From Clavaria fumosa (Eukaryota > Basidiomycota > Agaricomycetes > Agaricales > Clavariaceae): a stretch of DNA of 64,000 bases. Each line of letters starts with the position of its first letter. The first letter of the stretch is position 1. The notes under the pieces are model-generated. The model saw nothing but the letters and a program-made list of their open reading frames with translations, ran no database searches and was not told where the DNA came from. The DNA lies in assembly GCA_951802425.1 (NCBI GenBank), contig OX637799.1:2976001-3040000 (forward strand), written 5' to 3'. Below are positions 35,155 through 46,897 of the stretch, piece after piece. Both the position numbers and the translations under genes were made by a program.

Positions 35155-35353
35155 CAATATCTCAATAACAGGTCAGGATGCAGACATGTAAAACACACCA
35201 TCTGATAGCCCTACTTCTTGGCTATCTATCTATGTGTTCAGCTTTAATATATGTTTGGTTTAAGCAGAGATATTTGGCCTTGTTTGTGGGTGTGTCATCC
35301 AGACAGTTTTTTTGCAGGCATCAAAAAGTAGAATAATTGAATGAATTTGTTGA

Positions 35354-35626
35354 ATGGACATCCCAATAAACAAAATAATGCTCCCAGACCACCTTCTGGT
35401 ATATAAGGAGGGCCTTCCTTCACTTTCCTCCAACTCTCCCACCATGAAGCAGCTCCCTACTAAGGGTAAGGCATCCATCATCTCTATGGTGGGAAATGGT
35501 GATTCCTGTCACAAATTTGCTGTTAGGCTTTGTGTTAGCCACTATACTGTCTCTGGACTGTGCTATCAGACTTCTAGGACTCTTACTGAAAGTGATTTGG
35601 TCACTTTTGACCCCCAGTTGCTATAA
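35354..35626 (+). pseudogene. Truncated Tc1/mariner-like transposase N-terminus, left arm
   Basis: Ninety codons including TKGKASIISMVGNGDSC and VSHYTVSGLC, a helix-turn-helix pattern. The following transposase-like segment at 35640-35711 (LITTNKAEV) is in another frame. An exact inverted copy lies at 36522..36794. Confidence 0.55.
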
Positions 35627-36521
35627 TTCAGTACAGCTTATCACCACAAACAAGGCTGAGGTAGCTTCCCACCTCCAAAATAAGCTTAGAAATCAAAGGG
35701 AGAGTGTGTAAAACTGAGCTACAGTATGCCTAGCAGTGTTTTAAAAGTGTTGGGAGTTATGCAAAGTACAAACTTACTTGTTGTTTACTTATGTGACTCA
35801 AAAAATGGTATAGATGTTTCATGTTTTTGGATTATGTCAGCAATATCTCATTAATGACTAAATGAGGAAACATATAAAATGCATCATCTGATAGCCCTCC
35901 TGCTCAGCTATCTGTCCATATATTTAGCTTCAACACAAGTCCAGCATAAGCTAAGATATTTGCATTTGTTTGTGAGGGTGTCATCCTGACAGTCATTTGC
36001 AGACATTCAAAGTAGGTAAACAACAAGTAAGTTTGTACTTTGCATAACTCCCAACACTTTTAAAACACTGCTAGGCATACTGTTTTAAAAGTGTTGGGAG
36101 TTATGCAAAGTACAAACTTACTTGTTGTTTACCTACTTTGAATGTCTGCAAATGACTGTCAGGATGACACCCTCACAAACAAATGCAAATATCTTAGCTT
36201 ATGCTGGACTTGTGTTGAAGCTAAATATATGGACAGATAGCTGAGCAGGAGGGCTATCAGATGATGCATTTTATATGTTTCCTCATTTAGTCATTAATGA
36301 GATATTGCTGACATAATCCAAAAACATGAAACATCTATACCATTTTTTGAGTCACATAAGTAAACAACAAGTAAGTTTGTACTTTGCATAACTCCCAACA
36401 CTTTTAAAACACTGCTAGGCATACTGTAGCTCAGTTTTACACACTCTCCCTTTGATTTCTAAGCTTATTTTGGAGGTGGGAAGCTACCTCAGCCTTGTTT
36501 GTGGTGATAAGCTGTACTGAA

Positions 36522-36794
36522 TTATAGCAACTGGGGGTCAAAAGTGACCAAATCACTTTCAGTAAGAGTCCTAGAAGTCTGATAGCACAGTCCAGAGACA
36601 GTATAGTGGCTAACACAAAGCCTAACAGCAAATTTGTGACAGGAATCACCATTTCCCACCATAGAGATGATGGATGCCTTACCCTTAGTAGGGAGCTGCT
36701 TCATGGTGGGAGAGTTGGAGGAAAGTGAAGGAAGGCCCTCCTTATATACCAGAAGGTGGTCTGGGAGCATTATTTTGTTTATTGGGATGTCCAT
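36522..36794 (-). pseudogene. Truncated Tc1/mariner-like transposase N-terminus, right arm
   Basis: It is the mirror copy of 35354..35626 with identical translated sequence, as expected if the arms arose or were homogenised recently. Confidence 0.55.
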
Positions 36795-37059
36795 TCAACA
36801 AATTCATTCAATTATTCTACTTTTTGATGCCTGCAAAAAAACTGTCTGGATGACACACCCACAAACAAGGCCAAATATCTCTGCTTAAACCAAACATATA
36901 TTAAAGCTGAACACATAGATAGATAGCCAAGAAGTAGGGCTATCAGATGGTGTGTTTTACATGTCTGCATCCTGACCTGTTATTGAGATATTGCTGAAAT
37001 AATCCAAAAGCACAAAACATCCGGACAGTTTTTTGAGTCACTGTACCACCACAATACGC

Positions 37060-39990
37060 GGACTTTACCGACGTCTTCTCCGAGGAAGAGGCCCGCACCC
37101 TTCCACCCCACCGAACTCATGACCATGCGATACAGCTCGAACCGGACACCAAAGCCCCTTGGGGTCCACTGTACAACATGTCCAAGCTGGAATTAAAGGT
37201 TTTGCATGACTATATTGACAACATGCTCCAGAAGGGATTTATCCATCCTTCCAAATCCCCTGTGGGAGCCCCTGTTGTATTTGCAAAAAAGAAGGACGGT
37301 TCACTCCATCTTTGTGTTGACTACCGAGGTTTAAACAGGGTGATGATCAAAAACTGCTACCCAATCCCGCTAATCAACAATATGCTTGACCGCTTATGGG
37401 GTGTGCAGATCTACTCGAAAATCAACCTCCACACCAGATACAACAATATCCACATCAAGGATGGCAATGAGTGGAAAACTGCCTTCTGCACCCAATACAG
37501 CGCCTTTGAGTACTTGGTAATGCCATTTGGGCTAACCAATGCTCCGGCAACGTTCCAGCAGTTCATGAACGACATCTTCGCTGACATGGTCGACTCCTTT
37601 GTGGTCGTCTATCTCGACGATATTTTAATTTATTCTGACAACACGACGGAGCATGAGGGTCACGTCCGCCACGTTCTACAGCAGCTCCACGACAATCAAC
37701 TTCATGCAAACCCGACGAAATCGAGTTTCCACCTTGATTCCGTGGAATATTTGGGTTTTATTGTTTCTCCTAATGGAATTTCTATGGACTCTACAAAAAT
37801 TGACACCATCCTAACCTGGCCATCGCCTACTAATGTTAAAGAAACACAATCCTTCTTAGGTTTCACGAATTTCTACTGACAATTCATCCACGGCTACTCG
37901 AGAATAACCCAACCACTCAATAACCTCACGTGGAAAGGGCTCCGCTTCGACTGGACGATGGATTGCCAGGCAGCATTTGACCGCTTAAAGTCAGCATTTA
38001 CATCCGCTCCAGTCCTCGTGCATTATGACCCAGAAAACCCCACTGTCGTAGAGACAGACAGGTCAGAATACACCATAGCGGCAATCCTTTCTCAAATTGA
38101 CCGGATGACTAACCTTCTCCACCCAATAGCCTTTCACTCACGATCCATGTCCCCTGCGGAATTAAACTACGGCATTTATGACAAAGAACTCCTCGCCATC
38201 TACAAGGCCTTCCACCAATGGAGGCCCTATTTGGAGGGAGCTCGACATTCGGTACTGGTGGTAACAGACCATAACAATTTGCAGTACTTTACGACCTCCA
38301 AACAACTTTCCCGACGGCAAGCCTGCTGGTCAGAATTTCTCTCCAGCTTCGACTTGTGATTAAATACCATCCGGGTTGCCTTGGGACTAAGCCCAACACA
38401 CTCACCTGCCGCTCAGACATTTACCCTAAAGGGGAAGATAGGGCTTACACCCAAGCTAACCCACAAAATTTCCAACCTTTGTTTAACCCTAAACAGGTCC
38501 TTGCGGCAATCATGATGGATCTGGCAGCAATGTGCCACCGAATCCGGAACGCACTTGCCCATGACTCTTATGCCCAAGAACACCTCCGATGACTCCAAAA
38601 CAATGCAGGAGTTAATTCCAACGAAGAGCCCTTCTCGCTCTCTGACAACAAACTCCTACTCCGTGACAAGCAGATTTACGTTCCTGACCACGACAACCTT
38701 CGACTCGAAATCTTATGCACCTACCACAATCATAAGCTCATCAGACACCCAGGGATCTGCAAAACGATTCAGCAGATCCACCGGCACTACTTCTGGCCCA
38801 AAATCCGACAATTCGTTACGACCTACATCCGATTGTGCGCCGAATGCATGCGGACGAAGACAGTCCGACACAAGCCATACAGACTAATGAAGTTTTTACC
38901 TATTCCACAGCGCCCATGGAGTTCCATTTCAATGGACTTCATTGAGGGATTACTGCAGTCTCTTGATTTCAATTCAATTTTAGTTGTTGTGGACAGACTA
39001 ACGAAATATGCAATCTTTGTAGAATGCCACAAGACAGATGGTGCCATGGAATTGGCTGCGCTGTTCTTAAAGCATATCTTCGCCAAACACGGCGCACCCC
39101 ACAACATAGTTTCCAACCAAGGGAAACTATTTGTTTCCAAATACTGGTCCTCGCTATGTCATTTACTCAACATCAAAGTGAACCTCTCGACTGCCTACCA
39201 CCCCAAGACTGATGGACAGACCAAACGTGTCAACCAGATCCTCGAACAGTATATCTGCCTGTATGTTAACTACCAACAGGACGATTGGGTACCCCTTTTA
39301 CCGCTTGCAGAATTCACGTACAACAACACTCTGCACTCCGCAACCCAAGTAACGCCCTTCTTTGTGAATAAAGGGTACCACCCCAGGTTTGAGATCAGGA
39401 TCGATGATGTTAGCTCTTACACAGCTCGACAACATGCGGACAACCTCACTGCCCTTCACGACTACCTGAAGGAACAGCTCTGCATCACAATTGATCAATA
39501 TGCCCAGGCTACGGAGCACCGCCGAATTCTGCCCCCAGATTTCCGCGTCGGCTCCAAGGTCTGGCTGGATGCGTGTAACATTAAAACAAAGCGCCCATCT
39601 AAAAAGCTTGACTCCAAGTATGTCGGACCACTCACGATTTCACAGAAAATCTCCGACCATGCATACCGACTCGAACTACCCCCAGCCATGAAGGCGTTAC
39701 ACGACGTCTTCCCGGTCAAATTACTTCAACTGCATGTCGAGAACCAGATTCCGCACTGCCAGCAGCCTCCTCTGCCCCCAGTCAAAGTTGACAGCAAAGT
39801 CAAGCACAAGGTATCGGCCGTCCTGGACAGTTGTTTCCACCACAAGAAACTTCAATCTCTTGTGGAATGGGTCAGCTATGAAGGGACAACAGAACACCAC
39901 ACCTGGCAACCTGGCGAGAACCTCAAGCACGCCACGGAATATGTTCGGGATTTCCACCGACGTTATCCACACAAACCCCACCCCGTTTAA
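37060..39990 (+). pseudogene. Element C pol: RT, RNase H, integrase, chromodomain
   Basis: The RT begins near YADFTDVFSEEEARTLPPHR and has VDYRGLN, VMPFGLTNAPATFQQFMND and YLDDILIYSD. Motif A reads SKINLHTRY, with Asn where the catalytic Asp belongs. RNase H follows after a TGA at 37877 (FY-stop-QF). A frame change lies at 38357 after SSFDL. The integrase keeps SMDFIEGL, but has SNQGKLF (D to N) and TDGQTKRVN (E to K), so two of three catalytic residues are lost. The C-terminal 55 residues resemble a decayed chromodomain (EWVSYEGTTEHHTWQP). Confidence 0.88.
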
Positions 39991-40371
39991 TGGGCCTACA
40001 TATGCAATTTACTTCTTTTACTCACTTACTTACGTTCCTTTTCCTCATTTCCGATACAACACACTATAAATAAATAAATAAAAATAAAAAAACGTTAAAG
40101 ACATCCTACAGAATACCTGCACAAATTCCACATACTCCGCTTTGTTACAAAACTTCGAAACTCAACTACTATTTCAAAAGAAACGCCACTTTCCACCTCT
40201 CGTACGCACTATCATTCATTTCCACTTCACCCTTTGTCTCTCCGTTTACCTTGTTTTAATCTCACTCCTTGCAGTTTTCACCTTTCGTCATGTGAGACAA
40301 GTTTTTTCCACAAAATTTTTTATATACAGCAGCCGATGGGGAGGAGAGAGAAAGAAAGAAAAAAAGAAAAC

Positions 40372-41534
40372 TAGTCCGATGCATCGTACTCCCGCTCCTC
40401 GATCGCCCGCTTCATGTCCCTGAAGGTGTCATTCAGCTCGGCGAACCCGCGCATGAGTGTTACGCATGCTGACTGTATCGACTGCAGGCTCTCGGTGAGG
40501 TGGAGATCATCCGCCTCACCGGGCAGGAACCGCTGCCGTCACCTCTGCGCCTCCCGTTGCTGCACGGTCTGCGGGGCCGGGGGTATGACCACCACTGGCC
40601 ACCGCACCCGACTCGGCCCAGCGACAGGGCCCTCGCGCCCGCTTCCGACCCCGCTTGAGCGACTTGCTGCCCAGCGTGTTGCATGACCGTTTTTGCCACG
40701 CGCACTGGTCGCACGACATCTCCGCAACCCCCAATGCACCGTACGCTCATGAATGCGCAGCATTCGCAGAGGGGGTCCCGCAAGACCAACACCTTATCCT
40801 ACAAAATATTATGTTAGAACTTTTTTCTCTTGATTAAAATTACTTACCTTCCCATCCACCAATGTCTGCCCTTCCCACCGTGTGCATGTCTTGAGGAATC
40901 CGAGGCAGGCGTACCGATAGCCCTCGGCGTCGACTTCCTCGATCTCCGCATCGCCCGCGTCATGCGCCGATGCGTCTTGTTGTTGTCAGACGTCCTCGCT
41001 TCGCCTGCGCTCCTCTGACGTAGGAACGCAGGCCGCTGCCGCCGCCTCAGTCGCCACGGCTGCTGCTGCTGCCTCTTCCTCACGCCGCATGTTCCGCTCG
41101 TGCTCCCCTTCCCTCCGTGCTTCCTCCTCTTGGCGCACCCGCTCTACCTCCGCTGCCCACTCCGCACACACGTTGTCGATCTTCTTCAGAAAATAGCGGG
41201 TGTCAACGATCGCCTGCTCCGCCACCTCCAGCTGCCCCTTGGACTCGACGATGTCTCCCTCCGCCATGGCAAACGCCATATACCGCCTACAGCGGTCCTA
41301 TGGCAGCACTATCATATCAGCATTAGAGCCAAGAGGTTGGGTGACTTACCACCAATCACTGGGCATCGTCTGCCCACGCCCGCAGCTTCCTCACCTCCGT
41401 CACCACCTCAAATTCTGCCCGCAGGTCTGTTTGGGGGGGGAGAGACCTCTCCGCCATCAGCGAATGCCAGGTTTGGAACTCGGCAACGATTTCACGCAAA
41501 AGAGGAAGGAGGGGGTGGAGAGTAGGTGCCATGA
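40372..41534 (-). CDS. Antisense Cys-rich coiled-coil gene inside element C
   Basis: Between the integrase end and the 3' LTR, the minus strand carries a spliced-looking gene. Its first segment MAPTLHPLLPLLREIVAEF leads to AEFEVVTEVRKLRAWADD. A second (from about 41279) is a charged coiled coil (VERVRQEEEARREGEHERN). Next comes GYRYACLGFLKTCTRWEGQT, an intron (about 40795-40850), then PLCECCAFMSVRCIGGC and CDQCAWQKRSCN, two C-X2-C-X6/7-C clusters followed by a basic run KRGRKRARG. It ends with a helix FAELNDTFRDMKRAIEERE. Joining the two Cys clusters needs a one-base frame change, so the copy may be damaged. I know of no function. The pattern resembles a small zinc-binding, DNA-binding-like protein family in basidiomycetes. 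Confidence 0.55.
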
Positions 41535-41665
41535 TGTTGCGATGGAACAGAGAGGCACAACTCTACAGAAAAAGAAAATTGAGCACTGCCGCAAATCAAT
41601 GGAATCACATGACTGGTCACATACAGGCCTGCCTCGCAGGAGCTTGGCTCCTAGGGAGGAGGTAC

Positions 41666-42353
41666 TGTCACAACCCAACACACCCCGTTATGGGCCGCCC
41701 GATGCGTCTTCACACTCGACGACCGCTCCCGCTGCTCAACGATCACCCCGAACCTACAATCGGCAATTCTGCATGCGGACCGTAATTCCGATGGACTCTG
41801 CGGGCTTCGCTGTTGTTCGGCCGATGTTGGGAAGCCTTGGGAATGAGTGGAGTTGGTTTAGGACCTGCAAGGTGGCCTCTAGACGAGCTAACAAAGGCAC
41901 ATCAACAATATTGGGCTTTGGGGTCTGGATATGGTGGCTGAAATGTGTTTCTGGACAATTTCTTAGTATTTGTTTTATGACTTCTTCTTTGTAGATCTTC
42001 TTCGATACTATCCCATTTTAGATATTTACCTACTATATAAACCTCAGAGCTGTAGTAGATGCTACAGCATACGACATAAACTCGATTACTCGCTTACGCG
42101 CAAGGATCACTGTCGAGAGTCACCTTAGGTACTTGACTGGGTGTCGCATAGCGGCCACCCTCTCATGCGGTCTCTGGGTCAAAACTCCTCCTTGTGTTGT
42201 CCCGCTACCTCCCACCTTCTCCTGTTGTACCCGCGCCTCTTCCCATTGAGGCGGCTCACGTGCGGAATTCCCTTTCACTGTCGGAATTACCGCTACGCCC
42301 TCCCTTGCTGTCATTTACATGTGTATTTTGGTGGAATTGACCTACTCTTGACA
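41666..42353 (+). repeat. Element C 3' LTR
   Basis: It pairs with 32130..32823 and is followed by the target duplication GTTCG at 42354-42358. Confidence 0.92.
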
Positions 42354-42358
42354 GTTCG

Positions 42359-43309
42359 CATGGTCTGTCCAGATCTCGATTGTCTCATCTGCTCTGATGA
42401 GGTATGCCCACCACTTGTGAAGTGCCCAAATCACAGCCAAGAACTCTTTGTTGTACAGATCATAGTTCTTCTCAGCTGCAGTGAGGGCCTTGGAGATGTA
42501 GTCCATGACTCTCCAGGTCCCTCCACCAGTTGCCAAGTTACTTGTGTCCTTCTCTACCTTCCATCTCCCTTTGTCTTGTGGCAGAGCCAAGACCAGGGCT
42601 GATACAAGTGCCAGGCAGAGATCTCAGAAGGCTGCTTCCTCCTCCTCCTCCCATTTCCATGGAACCTTCCCAGTCAGCCAGAAGAGTGGCTTTGCCTGGG
42701 CAGAAAGATTTGGGATGTGCCAGCAGAGGTAGTTCAACATCCCATTGAACTTCTGGACATCCTTCACATTCCTAGGACATGGCCAATCTCAGACTGCTGC
42801 ACCCTTGGCTGGGTCATGCTCTAGCTGGTTGTGAGAGATCTTCATCCCCAGGAAGATGATCTCACTCTTCTCAAACTTGCATTTACTGAGTTTGAGACAC
42901 AACCCATTCTCTCCAAACTTCCTCAAGACCCAATCCATCCAATACCAGTGTGTAGCCAAATCCTCTGCAAACACAATGACATCATCCACATAGGCCCTGA
43001 CATGTCCTCCCACAATGTCCTCCCTCAACACATGATTCATGAAGCATTGGAAGGTGGCAGGGGCATTCTGTAGTCCAAACCACATAACTGTGGGTTCAAA
43101 GAGTCCATGAGGTGTAAGGAAGGCACAACAATGTTGGTGCTCAGGACAGATCTTCATTGATGGAAAACCTCCCTTCACATCAATCTTAGAATAGATATTT
43201 GCCCCCTTGAGTACATCCACCATGTCTTGGATGCGAGGAAGAGGGTACTTGTCCTTGATCAAGTGCAAGTTCAGCCTTGAATAGTTGATGATTGGCTGCA
43301 GCTTGTCCT
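42359..43309 (-). pseudogene. Gypsy pol fragment E, right part (RT and RNase H)
   Basis: It continues fragment E after element C: the 45 bp around the GTTCG junction match elements A and D as one stretch. The minus strand encodes RT segments IYSKIDVKGGFPSM, VMWFGLQNAPATFQ and AYVDDVIVFAEDL. RNase H is shortened and the N-terminal RT is cut off by the LTR of element D. Several stops are present. Confidence 0.85.
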
Positions 43310-43598
43310 TATCAGACTGGGTCTCACACAACTTCAGTGTAAGGTCATGATGACAATACTAAGATAAGGGGAAAAGAGTACAAGAAGGGAAATGATGAAG
43401 TACTTATAGCGAGAGCCCCGGCACTTGCCAATGTTCCCACACTTGGACCCTCAGGTCATGTGACACACCCAGGCCCAGGTCATGTGATCTTACAATTATG
43501 TAATCTGACCACAGCCACAGGTCATGTGACCTTCCAACAACCCTCCCCAGTTTCTCCATAACTCCTCTTTGGGATGGCTTATGTAAGCAATCCTGACA
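43310..43598 (-). repeat. Element D 3' LTR
   Basis: It is 289 bp, starts TATCAGACTGGG and ends TCCTGACA. It is related to the element A LTR but lacks some internal segments. Confidence 0.88.
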
Positions 43599-43609
43599 TC
43601 ACCCCCCTC

Positions 43610-46261
43610 TTAAGGCTGGGCATCCTGACCAGCTAGCTTGGCCTTGTCGGGGTGGGAGAGGAAGAAGTCCTGGAGAAGCAATGTTACATTAGTGAGGTTC
43701 CTACAGGGCTCCCAAGTGTTTTCCTCCACTGGATATCCCAACCACTTCACCAAGTACTTCACCCCATGCCCCACCTTCTTAACATCAAGGATCGCCTCCA
43801 CATCATACTCCAGGTGGTCATCATCAATTGTAGGGGGCAGAGGGGGAGGCAGGTTCTGTGAAGGGAAGGAAGGGGGATGGTATGGCATCAACAGCAACTC
43901 ATTGAAGACCTGATGGATGCACCAGGCCTGAGGGAGCTTGAGGCAATACCCAGCAGGTCCCACCTTCTCCTCAACTGCAAAGGGGCCTGCTCTCTTGTTG
44001 TCAAGCTTTTTAGAGGGCTGGTCCATCTTCAAGTTTCTAGTATCCAGCCAGACCAGATCTCCCTCAGAGTACTCAGGACTTGGGCATTTCCCCTTATTGT
44101 AGCTCTTCTTCATTGCTGCCGCCACTTTCTCCATCACCTCCTTGGCTGCTCTTCAGGACTCCGTGAGCTTAGCCATCCACTCATCTGCTGCCGGGTTCAC
44201 CTCAGAAGGTGGGCAGAGTCCCCCATTCCATGGGTGCCAGCCATAGTCAAGGAAGAAAGGTGTCTGTCCTGTTGCAGAGTGTTCATGATTGTTAAGAGCA
44301 AACTCAGCAGTCGACAACCACTTGGCCCAATTGTCCTGGAGGTGGTCCACATAGGCCCGGAGATAGATCTCCATCTCCTGATTCGCCCACTCTGTCTGCC
44401 CATCAGTCTGTGGGTGGAAGGCCGTACTCAGGTTTGCCTTTACTCAGATCATAGAGTAGAACTCCTTCATGAACTGAGACACAAACTGGGAGACTTGGTC
44501 ACTCATGACCTTATGAGGGACTCCATGGTCCTGAAACACTCGATCTCAGAGGAGATGTGCTGCTCCAAGTCCTGTGAGGTCAAGTCCAATCACCTCGAGC
44601 AGTGTCCGTTTTGTGAACTTGTCGATGATGACAAGGATGGCATTATGTCCATGGGAGAGGGGAGGGGACCAACTATGTCCCATGAGATCACCAACCAGGG
44701 ACCATCGGGAACAGGGTGGGGGTGCAGTGGGGCAGCACACTTGGTACGGTCAGGCTTCATCCGCTGGCAGGTCTCACACCCCTGGGCATACTGATCTGCA
44801 TCCGGCCACCAATAACCCTTCACTAGTGCCACTCTCAACTTCCGGGGCCCAGGGTGTCCAGCAGCAGGGAGGTCATGCTCGAACTTGAGGATGGCCTCAC
44901 GAGCTCCTAGGGGGACCCAAGTGACTATCCCCTTTCACCAGAGTCCAGCATGATCTCGTGTCCACTCATCATCAAGCTCCTCCGGCTTCTGTATGTGTAC
45001 TGTGCTATTTTTCTGGAGTAGCATCTCCATTTCTGATGTGAATGACACACAGACTTCTGTTTCTGGGAAGACCTGCACCGGTGCATCCTCCTCCACCATC
45101 TCTCCATAGTCTGGTCTCCGAGAGAGTGTGTCCGCCTTCATGTTTGACTTGCCAGTGCAATACTTTATCTCAAAGTCAAAGCACTGGAGCTCCCCAACCC
45201 AATGGACCTGTCTTGGTTTCAACTTCTGGGGCTTCTGGAAGTACTGGAGGTTCGCATGGTCCGTCCAGATCCCAATCATCTCATCCACTCCAATGAGGTA
45301 TGCCCACCACTTGTGAAGTGCCTGAATCACAGCTAAGAACTCCTTGTCATACACATCATAGTTCTTCTCAGCTGTAGTGAGGGCCTTGGAGATATAGTCC
45401 ACAACTCTCCAGGTTCTGTCCATCTGCTGCTGCGAGAGCACTGAGTGCCAGGTGGAGATCTCGGAAGGCTGCTTCCTCCTCCTCCTCCCATTTCCATGGA
45501 ACATTCCCAGTCAGCCAGAAGAGTGGCTTTGCCTGGGCAGAAAGATTTGGGATGTGCCGACAGAGGTAGTTTAGCATCCCATTAAACCTCTGGACCTCTT
45601 TCACATTCCTTGGTCATGGCCAGTTACGGATCACCATGCCTTTAGCTGGGTCATGCTCCAGATGGTTGTGAGAGATCTTCATCCCCAGGAAGATGATCTC
45701 ACTCTTCTCAAACTTGCATTTACTGAGTTTAAGACACAACCCATTCTCTCCGAACTTCCTCAAGACCCAATCCATCCAATACTGGTGTGTAGCCAAATCC
45801 TCTGCAAACACAATGACATCATCCACATATGCTCAGACATGCCCTCCCACAATCTCCTCCTTCAGCACATGGTTCATGAAACACTGGAAGGTGGCAGGTG
45901 TGTTCTGCAGTCCAAACCACATGATGGCTGGTTCAAAGAGTCCACAGGGTGTCAGGAAGGCACAGCAGTGCTGGTGCTCAGGCCAGACCTGCATGGATGG
46001 GAAACCTCCCTTTGCATCAATCTTAGAGTAGATTGATGCTCCCTTAAGCACATCCACTGTGTCTTGGATGCATGGGAGGGGGTACTTGTCCTTGACCAGA
46101 TGTGCATTCAGCCTTGAGTAGTCGATAATCAGCCACAGTTCATTCTTCTCATGTTTGAAGAAGAAAGGGCTAGCATATGGGGATTTTGAGGGCTGGATAC
46201 ATCCAGAAGCCAGCTGCTCATCCACCCAATGGTTCATCTCCACCATCTCATCTTGTGTCAA
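43610..46261 (-). pseudogene. Element D pol: RT, RNase H, integrase, chromodomain
   Basis: The RT has [29 protein letters not shown] and VDDVIVFAED, with a TGA just before the last motif at about 45831 (HV-stop-AY). About 90 bp of RNase H is missing near 45440, joining LHLAL directly to the SQQQMD region. The integrase has CETCQRMKPDRTK, VISWDIVGP, VMSDQVSQFVSQF and HPQTDGQTEW. The stretch absent from element A (KWLSTAEFALNNHEHSATGQ) is present here. The chromodomain reads YLVKWLGYPVEENTWEPC. Several TGA codons interrupt the frame. Confidence 0.87.
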
Positions 46262-46897
46262 AGAGTATAGCTTGGAGGAGAGGTGCTCAGGGTCCTTTTT
46301 GAACTCAATCTTGATATCGAAGTCTGGTCAGGAGCAGGGAAGCTCATCCCACTTTGCTTCACTAAAAACCGAAGGGTAGTGGCTGGGCCATTCAGGGGTG
46401 GGGCCAGAGTTGGGAAAACGGGTGTCCGGAATACTCGCAGATGTGAGGGTACTCGTTTTCAGGGGTGCAGGGGCTTGTGGGGATGGAGAGCACTGTGTGG
46501 GGCAACAGGTAAGGCTCATCTCTGCCTTCTTCCAGTTGATGTCAGGGTTATGTCGCTTGAGCCAGTCATGCCCAAGGATGGCCTTGTGGGATTGGATCTT
46601 TCCCAGCAGGAAATGGACCCATTCATGATGGTCACCCACCTTCACCAGCAGCTCAATTCCAAACCGGATTTTACCCTCTCTGTTCTGTGACCCATCCATG
46701 TTGTACATTGTGATCGGGTTCAGCAAGGGAGATGGCTCCAGGCCCACTCTTTTTGCCCACTCCACATCCATGAAACAGTTGGTGCATCCTGGGTCAACAA
46801 GGGCCTTCATCGTAGCCCACTTGCCAGTGCTGAGGGCCTCCAAGTGCACCTGGATGGCTAGCTCTTGTGGCATGCATTTCCCCACTTGGTTGGGCAC
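46262..46897 (-). pseudogene. Element D aspartic protease region
   Basis: The active site reads ALVDPGCTNCFMD, with Pro where the catalytic-site Ser stands in element A, and the second block is AILGHDWLKRHNPDINW. The frame is closed by a stop shortly before the RT. Confidence 0.8.

Larger units (their letters stand above)
35155..37045. mobile_element. Palindromic Tc1/mariner-derived element (inverted dimer of 5' halves)
   Basis: Two arms of about 910 bp, 35155-36066 and 36081-36993, are nearly perfect reverse complements around a 14 bp spacer at about 36067-36080. Each arm encodes the same fragment (35354..35626 plus strand, 36522..36794 minus strand), with a helix-turn-helix-like run SMVGNGDSCHKFAVRLCVSH and downstream LITTNKAEVASHLQNKLRNQ. 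Both resemble the N-terminus of Tc1/mariner transposases. The right end continues beyond the arm to a Tc1-like terminal sequence (reverse complement TACAGTGACTCAAAAAAC) with a TA at 37044-37045. The left end lacks this and appears truncated. No catalytic DDE region is present, so it is non-autonomous. Confidence 0.78.
32130..42353 (+). mobile_element. Ty3/gypsy retrotransposon C (full length, with inserts)
   Basis: LTRs of 694 and 688 bp, both beginning TGTCACAACCCAACACACCC and ending CTCTTGACA, are flanked by the target duplication GTTCG (32125-32129, 42354-42358). The purine tract GGGAGGAGG precedes the 3' LTR. Order is gag, protease, RT, RNase H, integrase, chromodomain on the plus strand. 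It differs from A and D in family. Two extra pieces lie inside: a palindromic Tc1/mariner derivative at 35155-37045 and an antisense gene at about 40372-41534. Multiple nonsense and catalytic-site changes make it inactive. Confidence 0.92.

Noticed and set aside
40414..40686. Zn2Cys6 transcription factor reading of the antisense gene in element C
   Set aside because: The Cys spacing (C-X2-C-X6/7-C twice) does not match the six-Cys binuclear cluster, and the two clusters need a frame change.
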